64,000 nucleotides of DNA from contig NW_003314427.1 in NCBI RefSeq assembly GCF_000143415.4, positions 124,001 to 188,000 on the forward strand. The letters are read 5' to 3'. The stretch's first letter is position 1; each line of letters opens with the position of its first letter. The stretch comes from Selaginella moellendorffii. Its lineage: Eukaryota; Streptophyta; Lycopodiopsida; Selaginellales; Selaginellaceae. Under the pieces are notes generated by a model that was given only the letters and a program-made list of their open reading frames with translations, was not told where the DNA came from and made no database searches. Of the stretch, positions 43,251 to 55,288 are shown piece by piece. The position numbers were made by a program, and so were the translations under genes.

Positions 43251-44067
43251 TCAATGGGAAAGTTTATCACTCTTCCCTGTCCGTAAAGGCACCAAAGTGT
43301 TCTGCCGCTCACTTGATGGAAAGATCACTCCCACAAAGACGAGATCACCCACTTTATATTCCTGGAATTGGTGATGCTCATTAGCAAACTTCTCCATTCT
43401 ATCCTGAGCTGCTTGCAAATTCTGTTTGCACACCACCAAAATCTCATCAAGTTCTGTGGCAAGATCAGTCACCTTGGAATCAAGTTTATCTTGAACCTCC
43501 TTACTCAAATGCAATCCCAACTCCACCGCTGTTTGGGGATGCCTTCCAAACATGGCAAAGTAAGGACTTAGCTTGGTTCCACTGTGTTAGCTATTATTAT
43601 AAGAAAATTGCACTAACGGAAGATATAAATCCCATTGTGACAAATGCTATAACGTAGCATATCCTCCACCATCTGATTCACACGCTTGGTTTGCCCATCC
43701 ATCTGAGGATGATCTCCACTCGAGAGTTTCAAAGTCACTCGCATAGCCTTTGCAAAGCTCTTTCAAAATCCACTGGTGAACTTTGAATCTCGATCACTAA
43801 TGATATCTTTCTAATGAAAAACCTTCTCCAAGTAAACTATAACCAAGTTTGAGGCAGTGACAGTTTTCTGAAGAGCCAACAACCACACATACTTTGTCAA
43901 TCGATCCACTATAACCCATACTTGCTCCTATTGCCTTTGTGTTCGTGGTACACTTGAGTAATTAACGCATCCACCCGTGGCAAATATACACGGCTATTGT
44001 AGTAGAGAATCCCATCCACCAATGAAAAAAGGGCTGCCATTTGGTCTTGCAAAGAGGCCACCTCAAC
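43251..44067 (-). pseudogene. Gypsy-2 integrase
   Basis: From 44067 leftward: NSRVYLPRVDALI, then a core with QVWVIVDRLTKYVWLLALQK (first Asp), ISDRDSKFTSGF (second Asp), GDHPQMDGQTKRVNQMVEDM (third acidic region), and a C-terminal part at 43553-43251 (MFGRHPQTAVELGLHLSKEV, HHQFQEYKVGDLVFVGVIFP). Two or more stops are present, with Glu of the usual GQTER block changed to Lys. The reading frame into RNase H is cut by the insertion at 44068. Confidence 0.85.
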
Positions 44068-45900
44068 TGTAAGCGACTAAATTTTCCATTCTACTTTAGT
44101 CACTTAACCACACCTTTGACCACTTGGAGGAGTCTCATTCACAACCTCCATAAGTCCAATTCAGGACTTGGGGCTTGCTAGCCCCAGGAATGACATCCAT
44201 GCCACTCAACACTGGCACCTGGTCCAAGTGCTCTACGTGTCCGATCCCATGACCGACACTCAAAGGTACCACCGATATGGCAGCCCGTTACGCTAAGGCC
44301 ATGCCCAATCACCTTTGCCACACTGTAGTCCAATACCACTTGCATCACAGTCTTGGCTCTCCAAGACTGGGCCAACCATCCGTGAGTGGTCATCTCAGAT
44401 CCACTCCTTAGCATCCTTAGGATGCCCACCGACACGGGGAACAGCCTTCCCCAATGTCCCTCTGTCAGTCCCCCCTAAGTCCCTTTCTGCCCCTGGCCGT
44501 GTTTGCCAACACTGCCACTGGATCGAGGCCCACAGGCCCGACCACTAAGTCCCACGGTCCTCTAGAACTTCCTCACCACACGACTGTGTCCTTGGTCACT
44601 ACCCCAGAGGACTACTCCTCTTCCTTTCCACAGTCTGGGCCTTTGGGACAACATTTCGGAACACCGTGGCTTTACGCGAGCCACCTGGGTACTCTCCCCG
44701 CCTTCTGCCCTTGGGTGCTCTAGCCATGGGCTTAGAGCGAGGTTCCATTGAGCCACGCCTGGTATCCAAGTAGGTAGTGCCACCCACACTTGGACTGGGA
44801 GCATCGGCCAGTCGATCTCCCGGGGGAACTAGAGCCGGCTCTTGAACACTTCACCAAGCTACCCTGCTTGTCGGTCCGTGTTCACTCTAGTCTTGGACTT
44901 CCCAGTGGGCAGCTCATCACCCAACACTGGGTCCGGCCTTCCTGGGCCAAACTGGCCTTTCCTGGCCAAACTGGCTCCACTGCAGTCCTCCCCCCTACTA
45001 TACTTTTGGAGCTCACCAAACCCCCCAGGGTCTGGGAGACGAACGCTTTGGGCTTTCACCCTCTTAGGCTCCAGACTCGGACTCGGACTCGAACTCGGAC
45101 TCGGACTCGGACTCGGACTCGGATTCGGACTCGGACTCGGGCTCGGGCTCGGTCTTGGCCTCGGCCTCGGTCTCGGTCTCGGTCCCGATCTTGGTCTCGG
45201 TCTCAGTCTCGGTCCCGGTCTCGGTTCCGGTCTCGGTCTCGACTTCGGACTCCATCTCGGACTCCATCTCGGACTCCATCTCGGACTCCATCTCGGGTCC
45301 ATCTTGGGTCCATCTCGGACTCCATCTCGGACTCCATCTCGGGTCCATCTCGGACTCCATCTCGGACTCCATTTCGGGTCCATCTCGAGTCCACCTCGAA
45401 CTCCATCTTGGACTCCATCTCGGACTCCATCTCGGGTCCATCTCGGACTCCATCTCGGACTCCATTTCGGGTCCATCTCGAGTCCACCTCGAACTCCATC
45501 TCGGACTCCATCTCGGACTCCATCTCGGGTCCATCTCGGACTCCACTTTGGACTCCAACTCGGGTCCATCTCGGGTCCACCTCGGACTTCATCTCGGACT
45601 CCATCTCGGACTCCATCTCGGGTCCATCTCGGACTCCATCTCGGACTCCATCTCGAGTCCATCTCGGACACTCCCACGTGTCATGTGTTGGTCCTTTTGG
45701 GTCCCTTTTTGGAGCCTTGCCTTTTGCTCGCTTCGTGCTCGTTCCTCGAGCACTTCGTTGGGAGTTCCACTCCCGCTCTTGACTTTTCAAGTCGGAGCTT
45801 TTGGTCCAAACGTGTTACGCTCGTTTGGCTCTCGCTTCGGCCACTACCATGTGGCGCCCTTCCGGCTCCACTTTGGGGCCTAGGGATTTTGTGTCTCACA
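44068..45900 (-). repeat. LARD-like element, left LTR
   Basis: 1833 bp, TGTAAGCGACTAAATT...TTGTGTCTCACA. It contains the CGGACT/CCATCT minisatellite at about 45070-45670. Outside the array it is almost identical to the right LTR, implying a fairly recent insertion. Confidence 0.9.
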
Positions 45901-48900
45901 ACTCCACCACCCATAGATGAAGTTCGATGTCCTCATCGAACGGTAAACCCTTTCATAAAGTAACACCCACATGTGTTACCATTTCCATCTTTGGCACCTA
46001 GCCAATCTTTGTCTATGGTTTGACATCAAAGGCTCACCATGCCTTGTCCCTCTTGTGCAACTCCACTTCCCATCCTAGGAAGTTCTCTACTCGAGGGCAC
46101 CATCATCCTCTCTTCTATTTCGTGCCAAAGTTCCAGTTATCATGCTTTGTGCTAGGGCTGTTCATGGCCGTATCATTTGGCTACCTTACCGCTCCCTCCC
46201 TTGGAGCTTCCACTTTTGCCAACTCGGAGCATTTCGGAATCCCTCCTTGGAAACACACTTCCTTTCCCGCAACTTGTTAGCGTCCAACACATTAGTGTTC
46301 CTCCCCTAACTTTGTCATTTGGATTCCTTCCAAGGGATTCCACAGCCCTATCTTGGCCACTCATCTTTTGCTCCTATCCGTTGATTGTTGCACCAAGCAA
46401 CATCAAATCTCTACCTCCCTCCTTGAGGTATTGTTTCGGTTCCATAGCAAAGACTCTTCTTTGCCAAGTTTGGAGGATGTTCACCCCTAGTACGTCTCTT
46501 TAGCATCTTCTGCTATGGGCTCTATCCACGGCCCAACTTCGTGACCCTCCCATGGGTCTTTTATAGAGACTACTTTCCTCGGACTCACTATGCCATCTCA
46601 CGGACATAGTTTATTTCCCTTAGGTGCTCTTCCCACTTAGTCATCACGACCAAGCCACACCACCTTAAACAGTTCAATTTCAACATTTTGAACCAGGAAC
46701 TTCATTCCTTAGCCAACCAAGGACCTTGTCCTTATCTGGCCATAAGATCACCTAGTGATCTCACCTTGGCATCTTAACAGAGTTGTCAAGAGGTACTTGG
46801 TCTTCTAGACCTCCAAGTTGTTGACTATAACCCCGGGGGCATCCCCCACACTTGGCGGTGCACCCAAGCCAGCCCTTACGGCCAAGGGTTCATAGCAACT
46901 GAGATTAGGTGTCCCCATCTCACTCACCACGACCTTGGTGCCACTTGCACCAAAGCGTTCAAGTTAGATATGCTGAGCTTTCACACTAAACAATATAACC
47001 GTGCATCATGACTCCGAGGCATCCCTCGCTTGGCGGTGTGCCCAAACCAGTCTCCCCACTGAGAGTCCATGACCACCGAAATATGAGTGTCCTCATATTC
47101 CAAACCATCACCACGCCCTAGTGATTTGGGACTCGAACCCAAGCACTAGAGGGTCGGGACTCGAACTCAACCTCCGTATATGCATCTACGGACGGCATCA
47201 CACAAGATGCCTGGCATGACTCCCCACGCCGGTGCACCAACTTATTTTTAAAGCGCGCTACAGATCACAGCTTAGGAACCTAGTTCCTCCACACTGCCAA
47301 GTCCTCTCACTTGACATGTCTGTGATCATGCATGGACTCCTCCATGCTCAGCCCCATGGCCCACCCTTTTTGAAGTTATCACCTTCAACTAGGGTATTTG
47401 TTCCCCCGACGTGCCAATCTCGCTTGGCAAGTCCTCCGACCACTATAACATGGTTCCTGCATAAGCGTGAAAGTCCTTGACTATCGACTTTCGTTCAAAG
47501 CCCTCTCTTTGAACACTCGGGAACTACTTCCCTAACCTTGATAGCCTTGCCTCATAGCAAGCTTCAAGACCACGCTTCTGCTGCGCCACTCTGATTTCGC
47601 GCGTTCCATGAACCATTTACACTTGGCCTTTCTAGGTACTAAGCTACCTAGAATCGTCTTTGGGAACCTTGAAGGAACTCTGTCCCTCAGCTTGCTAAGG
47701 CCTCCCTTTTTGCAAGCCTTCCAAATGCCACATAGTCTAACATGGACAATTCCATATTTTAGACTCTCCATGGCATCACGGTTGCTAGCGGCAACACCCT
47801 CGAGCCCCCACTTGATTCTCCACTCCCAGCTGGCATAACCAACCTTGGTTATGCCCTTTGATTTCTATGGTTCAGTTCCATCCCAATACTACTTGCCTTT
47901 TAGCCCCATATGTTTCCTTTGGTTATTCTCCTCCAGACCAGGAGGATAGCTTTGCACTTTCTATCATGCCTTAGCAAGTATTCTTAAGGATGAACCTACC
48001 CAATAGCCCAGGGAGTGGTTCCTCAATCCAGGTATGCTCACTTTATAATCCCACACACTGGGATTACATTGTTGCTTATGGGCCTTTACATGCCCATCAC
48101 TAACCTTGCCAAAATTCCATTTTTGGCTTTGTCCAACTCGGGTAGACAGTCCTCTCCTGTCTCCGCAACCTTGGATAGCACCTTCTATCCATCATTCGCT
48201 AGGGACTTAATCCCTTGGGCTTTATCCATTGCCCTCGCGACATCAAACACCACCTTCTGGTGTTCTAGAGTGTCCGGGTGTCCCAATGATGGCTTTCTTG
48301 ACAATGAGTATTTCCTTTTACGACATTGACTTACTATATCGCAACACAAGCAACTTATCCCCCGTAAGGGTATATCCAACTTCCCTATGCTATTAAGAAG
48401 TTTTGGGTAGCTACCTTCTACCCGTTTAACCAGTTATATTGCACCTCTTGCTTAGTTGCCTCATAGTTGTCAAGTCCTACAACTCATTGTTTGGTGCTTT
48501 CACACCTCCATCATTATCTAGGTCACCACACTCCAACTGCATGCTCTGCAGCTTAGGCTATGCTATTCCCATTTCCATTGGGATTCCTTTGACAAGGGGT
48601 TCTCATGAACCCACCAACATAGCCTCAAGGTATCACACCTTGGCACATTTGGTGTCTCCACACCATCGGCTCCACGAGCCTACCTCTATGACATTTCCCC
48701 TTTGTGTCTAAGTCTTTTGCCAAGACCAACACCGCTCTTTCTCATGCCAACCATCCGTTAACACTGCACCATAGAGGTCACACACAACTTCATGTCAAAG
48801 TTTTTTTCTTCTGGGAACACCTTTCCCATAACTTTAGCATGGCATATTTTGCCATCGATGAGATACCCTCTGTTCTCATCCTTGGATCTTATGATCCCCC

Positions 48901-49712
48901 CCCCCCATCCTTTGTGGGGTACAACACACCTCAGTCCAAATGCTTCCATCAGTCCTTTTAGGACCATCCGTTGACTCTACTTGAGTCATCCAGCAGTTTT
49001 GGACTTGGTTAATCCACAGACCCGTAAGGTCCTACTTGTGAGGCACTAGCTCACTGGAATACACTTCTTGCATTCCTGTCCTACTCAAAAGGACTATTTT
49101 CACAAGTGTTACTCCGACACTTGATTTTGTTCTCTGGGGGCAACCTTTGCCCCTTAGGACTACTTGTCCATGTGATGAGAACACCAACTCATCCACTTAA
49201 TACACCCCCAACTCCTGGGGTTGTTCCAGCATTTATTAGAGGTAGCCCCGGCTACCTTTTCAAGGACTTGAGTCCTCTTCCGTATTTGACCTCCCACGGT
49301 CATTACTTCTGGTCTCACATTCATGAGCACCAACCTCAACTATATGAGGAAAATCTTGTGACTCCTTTATTGCTTTGGAGTCTTTATCTTTCCCGTGATC
49401 CCAACTGTAGTTGTTTACCACAACTACATTAGCCAGTTTACTAAGTCAAACGCTCATCTGGATCACATCCTCAACTCTTTGAGGAAAACCATTTACTGTT
49501 CCCAAGATCCCAAAGTCGTTCCATTATTGGCCCTTTTCTATCCACCACCTCATCTACTAGTTCACACATGAACTGTAATGGAGAGCCATGTCTTCCCGAC
49601 TTGCTACTCCTCAAGGATAGGCCCACTCCTCGGACCTTCCGATGCCAACACTAGTGGTGATATACTTGAGCACCAATAAAAGTCGGACTAAAGAACAGCT
49701 CCGATACCAAGT
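45901..49712. other. Non-coding internal domain of the LARD-like element
   Basis: 3.8 kb, C-rich on the plus strand (many CCTTG, CCATG and CACTTGG words), with only short chance ORFs of up to about 108 codons. No capsid, protease, RT, RNase H or integrase motif was seen on either strand. The primer site is at 49693-49709. Confidence 0.8.
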
Positions 49713-51521
49713 TGTAAGCGACTAAATTTTCCATTCTACTTTAGTCACTTAACCACACCTTTGACCACTTGGAGGAGTCTCATTCACAACCTCCATAAGT
49801 CCAATTCAGGACTTGGGGCTTGCTAGCCCCAGGAATGGCATCCATGCCACTCAACACTGGCACCTGGTCCAAGTGCTCTACGTGTCCGATCCCATGACCG
49901 ACACTCAAAGGTACCACCGATATGGCAGCCCGTTACGCTAAGGCCATGCCCAATCACCTTTGCCACACTGTAGTCCAATACCACTTGCATCACAGTCTTG
50001 GCTCTCCAAGACTGGGCCAACCATCCGTGAGTGGTCATCTCAGATCCACTCCTTAGCATCCTTAGGATGCCCACCGACACGGGGAACAGCCTTCCCCAAT
50101 GTCCCTCTGTCAGTCCCCCCTAAGTCCCTTTCTGCCCCTGGCCGTGTTTGCCAACACTGCCACTGGATCGAGGCCCACAGGCCCGACCACTAAGTCCCAC
50201 GGTCCTCTAGAACTTCCTCACCACACGACTGTGTCCTTGGTCACTACCCCAGAGGACTACTCCTCTTCCTTTCCACAGTCTGGGCCTTTGGGACAACATT
50301 TTGGAACACCGTGGCCTTACGCGAGCCACCTGGGTACTCTCCCCGCCTTCTGCCCTTGGGTGCTCTAGCCATGGGCTTAGAGCGAGGTTCCATTGAGCCA
50401 CGCCTGGTATCCAAGTAGGTAGTGCCACCCACACTTGGACTGGGAGCATTGGCCAGTCGATCTCCCGGGGGAACTAGAGCCGGCTCTTGAACACTTCACC
50501 AAGCTACCCCGCTTGTCGGTCCGTGTTCACTCTAGTCTTGGACTTCCCAGTGGGCAGCTCATCACCCAACACTGGGTCCGGCCTTCCTGGGCCAAACTGG
50601 CCTTTCCTGGCCAAACTGGCTCCACTGCAGTCCTCCCCCCTACTATACTTTTGGAGCTCACCAAACCCCCTAGGGTCTGGGAGACGAACGCTTTGGGCTT
50701 TCACCCTCTCAGGCTCCAGACTCGGACTCGGACTCGGACTCGGACTCGGACTCGGACTCGGACTCGGATTCGGACTCGGACTCGGGCTCGGGCTCGGTCT
50801 TGGCCTCGGCCTCGGTCTCGGTCTCGGTCCCGATCTCGGTCTCGGTCTCGGTCTCGGTCCTGGTCTCGGTTCCGGTCTCGGTCTCGACTTCGGACTCCAT
50901 CTCGGACTCCATCTCGGACTCCATCTCGGACTCCATCTCGGGTCCATCTTGGGTCCATCTCGGACTCCATCTCGGACTCCATCTCGGGTCCATCTCGGAC
51001 TCCATCTCGGACTCCATTTCGGGTCCATCTCGAGTCCACCTCGAACTCCATCTCGGACTCCATCTCGGACTCCATCTCGGGTCCATCTCGGACTCCATCT
51101 CGGACTCCATTTCGGGTCCATCTGGGGTCCACCTCGGACTCCATCTTGGACTCCATCTCGGGTCCATCTCGGACTCCACTTTGGACTCCAACTCGGGTCC
51201 ATCTCGGGTCCACCTCGGACTTCATCTCGGACTCCATCTCGGACTCCATCTCGGGTCCATCTCGGACTCCATCTCGAGTCCATCTCGGACACTCCCACGT
51301 GTCATGTGTTGGTCCTTTTGGGTCCCTTTTTGGAGCCTTGCCTTTTGCTCGCTTCGTGCTCGTTCCTCGAGCACTTCGTTGGGAGTTCCACTCCCGCTCT
51401 TGACTTTTCAAGTCGGAGCTTTTGGTCCAAACGTGTTACGCTCGTTTGGCTCTCGCTTCGGCCACTACCATGTGGCGCCCTTCCGGCTCCACTTTGGGGC
51501 CTAGGGATTTTGTGTCTCACA
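49713..51521 (-). repeat. LARD-like element, right LTR
   Basis: 1809 bp, with the same ends as the left LTR. Its minisatellite at about 50710-51290 has a slightly different unit count. This is the 5' LTR in element sense. Confidence 0.9.
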
Positions 51522-52126
51522 TCAGCATCTTGAGCCTGAGCATGCTCAACTAACTGCCCAAACTCACTGATCACTTTACTCAAATGATGACAAAATCGTG
51601 TTTGTAATGTCGTCACATGATGAACACGAAATAAAACATTTGCCACCACATTTGATTTTCCTGGATAATGCTTAATAGGAAGCTCCCCAAACTCCATGAG
51701 TTTGACCATCCAACAAACTTGCCTAGTGTTCAACTCCTTTTGTGTGAAAAGATACACAAGTGGTTTGTGATCTGTCAACACCACAAACACTGCACCATAA
51801 AGATAGTGCTGCCACGTCCGCAAAGCATGAACAATAGAGAGTAACTCTTGCTTATATGTGGAATAACGTTGCTCCGCAAAATTCAAAATTTGACTCTCAT
51901 ATGCAATAAGCTGTCCCTCTTGCATGAGAACTCCTCCCAATGCATAATCACTTGCATCGCATGTTACCTCGTAAGGTTTTGATGGATTAGCAATGAAAAG
52001 CACTAAAGTCTCGCTCAACAATCGTTTCAGAGCCACAAAACTCTCCTCTTGTGGCTTCGTCCACTCGAATGGCACATTCTTGCATAACAACTGTGTCAAA
52101 GGAATAGCCACCTCTGCAAACTTATG
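51522..52126 (-). pseudogene. Gypsy-2 RNase H
   Basis: Minus-strand frame with KPYEVTCDASDYALGGVLMQ (catalytic Asp), NFAEQRYSTYKQELLSIVHA (catalytic Glu), YLYGAVFVVLTDHKPLVYLF (catalytic Asp) and ELPIKHYPGKSNVVANVLF. The last normally reads ADALSR. The frame is mostly open here, but it ends at the LARD insertion after EHAQAQDAD. Confidence 0.9.
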
Positions 52127-52195
52127 CTAGAAATGTCGGTAGTAACTAGCCAGACCAAGAAAACTACACAACTCAGCCACTGTATTTGGTGTAGG

Positions 52196-52819
52196 TTAGA
52201 TTTCCACCACAGCCACTTTCCTGGGATCCGTCTTGACACCCTTAGATGTCACAATACGGCTTAGATATTCCACCTCCAACTTTGTAAACTCACATTTGCT
52301 CTTCTTCGCATAAAGTTTGTTGTCTCGGAGTAACAAAAGAACTTTGCGCAAATGCATCTTATGCTCCTCCATATTCTTGCTGAAAACAAGAATATCGTCC
52401 AAGAAAATCTCCACAAACTCATGAAGATAATGCCTAAATACCTCCATCATCAACTGAGTAAATGTGGCTGGTGCATTCGTCAAACCAAACGGCATAATTG
52501 TAAGCTCAAAATGTCTGAAGCTTGTGTTAAATGCCATCTTGGAGATAGATGCATCATCCATTACAATATGATGATATCCACTCCTCAGATCAATCTTGGT
52601 AAACACTCGTGTTTCACCAAGCTTGTCTAGGATATCATCCACACATGGCATCGGCATCTTATCCTTCATTGTCTTCTTGTTCAAAGCACGGTAGTCAACA
52701 CACATCCGCATTGAACCATCCTTCTTCTTCACAAGCAAGATTGGAGCACCAAATGAAGATTTACTTGGCTGAATAAATTGAAACTCAAGTAACTCCTTGA
52801 ACTTCTTGTTCCTCCCCAT
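52196..52819 (-). pseudogene. Gypsy-2 reverse transcriptase (long open piece)
   Basis: A 207-codon frame includes PSKSSFGAPILLVKKKDGSM, RMCVDYRALNKKTMKDKMPM, TRVFTKIDLRSGYHHIVMDD, MPFGLTNAPATFTQLMMEVF and VEIFLDDILVFSKNMEEHKM. The catalytic YxDD box reads FLDD, which is common in gypsy elements, so this domain is formally complete. Flanking stops separate it from protease and RNase H, so the polyprotein is broken. It belongs to a plant Ty3/gypsy lineage. Confidence 0.92.
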
Positions 52820-52822
52820 AAC

Positions 52823-53500
52823 TTAACCGAAATGAACGCTAGTAAATTGGCCATGTCCCTGGCTCCAATGTAATCCCATGCTCCACACCTCATAATGGAG
52901 GCAACCCATGAGGAAATTCGGAAAAACATCAGAAAACTCATCAAGTACATCCCATATTGCTGCTTCTCCCCCACACATGCCTTGGTCCCCCAAGTCACGA
53001 AGAAATAGCAAGTGACTCAAAAGTGCTTTTCCATTACGACAAGCCCGCTTCAAAGATGTAGCAAAGAGCATAACAACTGGTGGTTGAACACCCTCTCCAA
53101 AGCACACATCTTTAACACCACCGTACTCCAGCGAGACATGCTTAATACTCCACTTTACCTCTCGATTCACCTTCACTAACCATGGCATCCCAAGAATGAG
53201 ATCCACACGATGGATATCCGCGAGATAAAAAGTCTCCACAAGTGTGGTTTTGCTAACCAACACTTCTAGCCCCTTGACACAAGCATCGAAATGCTGAGCA
53301 GAGGTAGCTGCACCTTCCACTGTGTATAGAAGAACCCCTTCTGTGACTAGGCCATGCTCCGTAACAAATTTTGCCAAAACAAAGTTGTCATCACTCCCAC
53401 TATCCAGTAAAATCTGCATTGGATTGCCACGAAACACACCCTTCAGCATTAAAGCTGATTCACGAGTATCCTCGAGCTCCATCTTGTTCCACACACAGTT
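52823..53500 (-). pseudogene. Gypsy-2 aspartic protease
   Basis: MLKGVFRGNPMQILLDSGSD, with the active-site DSG, then FVTEHGLVTEGVLLYTVEGA and YLADIHRVDLILGMPWLVKV, matching retropepsin blocks (LLDSGS and LGMPWL). The frame continues about 90 residues into the linker before RT and ends just before the RT frame. Confidence 0.88.
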
Positions 53501-53650
53501 GAACTGATGAGCAATGATCGAAAGTCTCTTCCTCTAACCAGAATGGTCGTTCTCAGCATCCTCACGCTGCAAAGTTTGCAACTTTTTAGTATATAACTTA
53601 CCGTGAGTAGAAGATTGGCCATTCTTCTTGTCCTGTTGCTTGTTCTTCAA

Positions 53651-54604
53651 CTATAGACAATTAGCTTTGTAGTGTCCAAGTTTGCCGCATTGATGACAAC
53701 CTTGTCTATAATTCTTCACAAAGAACTTCTGCTTCTTGGACCCCTTTGCATCCCAAGTAGTCACCACTGACTTCAACTTGTGATGCTTTTTCCCATCCTT
53801 GTGTCCACGACGATCATCATGACGATTCTCGATAGAAAGACTCCGCAAACGCTTGCGAGACTTGTGCTTGTCATTATCAAGTCGATGAGCCACATCAAAG
53901 AGCTCCTCTAAACTCTTTGTAGGCTGAGAATGATGCAAGTGTTGCCGCATGCTCTCACTATGAAGGCCATTAATGAAGTAAGACTTGTTCTGATCTGGAT
54001 CCTTCGTTGGAACACGACTAATCAAGCGAGTAAGCTTCTTAATATAGTCCCCAAGCGTCATTTTCCCTTGCTGGAAATGTCAAAGTTCTATACTAGCATT
54101 CTCCACATTGTAATGAAGGGAAAAATGTAAATAAAAAGCAGCCTCAAACTCATCCATGGTAGACACTAGTGGTTTCTTATCCGCAACATGAGACTCCTCA
54201 AGCCAATTCCACCATCGAAGACCTGCATCACGTAAAACCATCGGAATAGCCACTAAAGCCTCTACATCTAGAGTTCCCTTAACAACCAAAAACTTCTTCA
54301 CATTGGCTAGCCAAACGAGACACCCGTCCACACCACCATCACCGGAAAAGGTTGGAGTCTTGAGTCTATCTACCAAAGAAGGCTTACTTGGAGCGCTACC
54401 ATGTCTAGCCTTGAGTGCTTCAACACGCCCACGCATGGTATCCATCATGCCATGCATCTCATTTTGCATCTCTTGCTGATTTTGATTAAAGGCTTGCAGT
54501 TCATGAACCACATCTTGAATGGTCCAAATCTCTACAGCTTCATCGGCACCATCATCGGCACCACCATCGACAATAGGATTCTAGCATTCAGCTTGGTCGG
54601 CCAT
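53651..54604 (-). pseudogene. Gypsy-2 gag with CCHC zinc knuckle
   Basis: ATG 54604 reads MADQAEC then TAG; the frame continues with VHELQAFNQNQQEMQNEMHG (coiled coil), LKTPTFSGDGGVDGCLVWLA (capsid start) and LRDAGLRWWNWLEESHV. Another stop occurs near 54079, followed by KMTLGDYIKKLTRLISRVPT and the knuckle CHQCGKLGHYKANC. Two stops make it non-functional. Confidence 0.88.
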
Positions 54605-54628
54605 CACAACCAACTCCTCTAATACCAA

Positions 54629-54852
54629 TGTTATGATCCGGTGCAAAGAGACAGAGATCTAGCCACCCTAGACTATATTACGCCACCTCTTGAGGTTCTT
54701 CACCACCCAACCACCCCCAAGCTACCTCAAAAGCTCCACTACGCCACTGCTCCACTATGAGCCCTAGAGTAGGTTGCCCTAACATGCCTTAATATACCCT
54801 TGAGCCTCCCTGTGACCAACATTGACCACGTGGTCAAAGCTGGTGCCTAACA
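54629..54852 (-). repeat. Gypsy-2 right LTR (5' LTR in element sense)
   Basis: 224 bp, TGTTATGATCCGGTGC...GTGCCTAACA. The primer site TGGTATTAGAGG lies just outside on the minus strand (54616-54627). Confidence 0.9.
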
Positions 54853-55288
54853 GGGACGTTTGGTGTGTTCTGAATCTCTTGCAACTAATGCTGGGACAAT
54901 ATACGAGCAACAATACCAGAATGAGTTCTATTGGTATGTTGTTATTTATGTTGTGTTGGCCTAACTAAAATCTTCTGTTATAGTGCATATTGCACACTTT
55001 TTGGATGTTGGTAGACTGTATGGTGTGGCAGGACATGTTGATTTTTATCTTGTAGCTCTCAAATAGGCTTTTGAAATTGCTCAGGATGGTATCAAACTTA
55101 GGGAATTGAAGGGCTGCTACCATGCACTGATATTGAAGGGAGTGGTGAAGAAGTATATGGTAGTGAACATGGATGCAAGTGGTGTTGTTTATGAAGATGA
55201 GGTAGGATTGGTTCAGGTGATATTTGCAGATGGTTATAAGAGTGCCACAATTTACCCCTCAGGCCATGTTGTAGTCTTACAAGCTTAA
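54853..55288 (+). pseudogene. Crinkler-like gene, 3' part after the gypsy insertion
   Basis: It resumes with GRLVCSESLATNAGTIYEQQ then YQNEFYW, followed by a GTATGT...TTATAG intron, HIAHFLDVGRLYGVAGHVDF, a TAG stop at about 55060, and GIKLRELKGCYHALILKGVV to DGYKSATIYPSGHVVVLQA before TAA. Orientation and position suit the missing C-terminus of the gene at 41196. One in-frame stop adds to the evidence that the gene is dead. The link is inferred from collinearity. Confidence 0.6.

Larger units (their letters stand above)
44068..51521 (-). mobile_element. 7.45-kb non-coding LTR retrotransposon (LARD-like)
   Basis: Two nearly identical LTRs (1833 and 1809 bp) flank 3812 bp without recognisable gag or pol in any frame. 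In minus-strand sense the LTR ends CGCTTACA and is followed after three bases by TGGTATCGGAGC, a primer site for initiator-Met tRNA; a purine-rich tract (GGGTGGTGGAGT) precedes the other LTR. Flanks TCAAC (44063-44067) and TCAGC (51522-51526) form a 5-bp target duplication with one change. It sits inside the RNase H-integrase junction of gypsy-2. It needs proteins from elsewhere. A truncated relative is at 19851-21721. Confidence 0.88.
42749..54852 (-). mobile_element. Gypsy-2 Ty3/gypsy retrotransposon, interrupted by another LTR element
   Basis: It is bounded by short LTRs (42749-42985, 54629-54852) and encodes, right to left, gag, protease, RT, RNase H and integrase. The primer site next to the right LTR reads TTGGTATTAGAGGAG on the minus strand, close to the initiator-Met tRNA site TGGTATCAGAG; a purine tract (GGGGGGAGGGGGAAAG) abuts the left LTR. 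Flanks AGGAT (42744-42748) and GGGAC (54853-54857) differ by two transitions and are probably a decayed 5-bp target duplication. The body is split at 44068-51521. Without that insert it is about 4.65 kb. Confidence 0.9.

Noticed and set aside
45901-49712. Search for hidden gag-pol in the LARD-like internal region
   Set aside because: No RT, integrase, protease or zinc-knuckle motif in any frame; the longest ORFs are about 108 codons with no recognisable domain.
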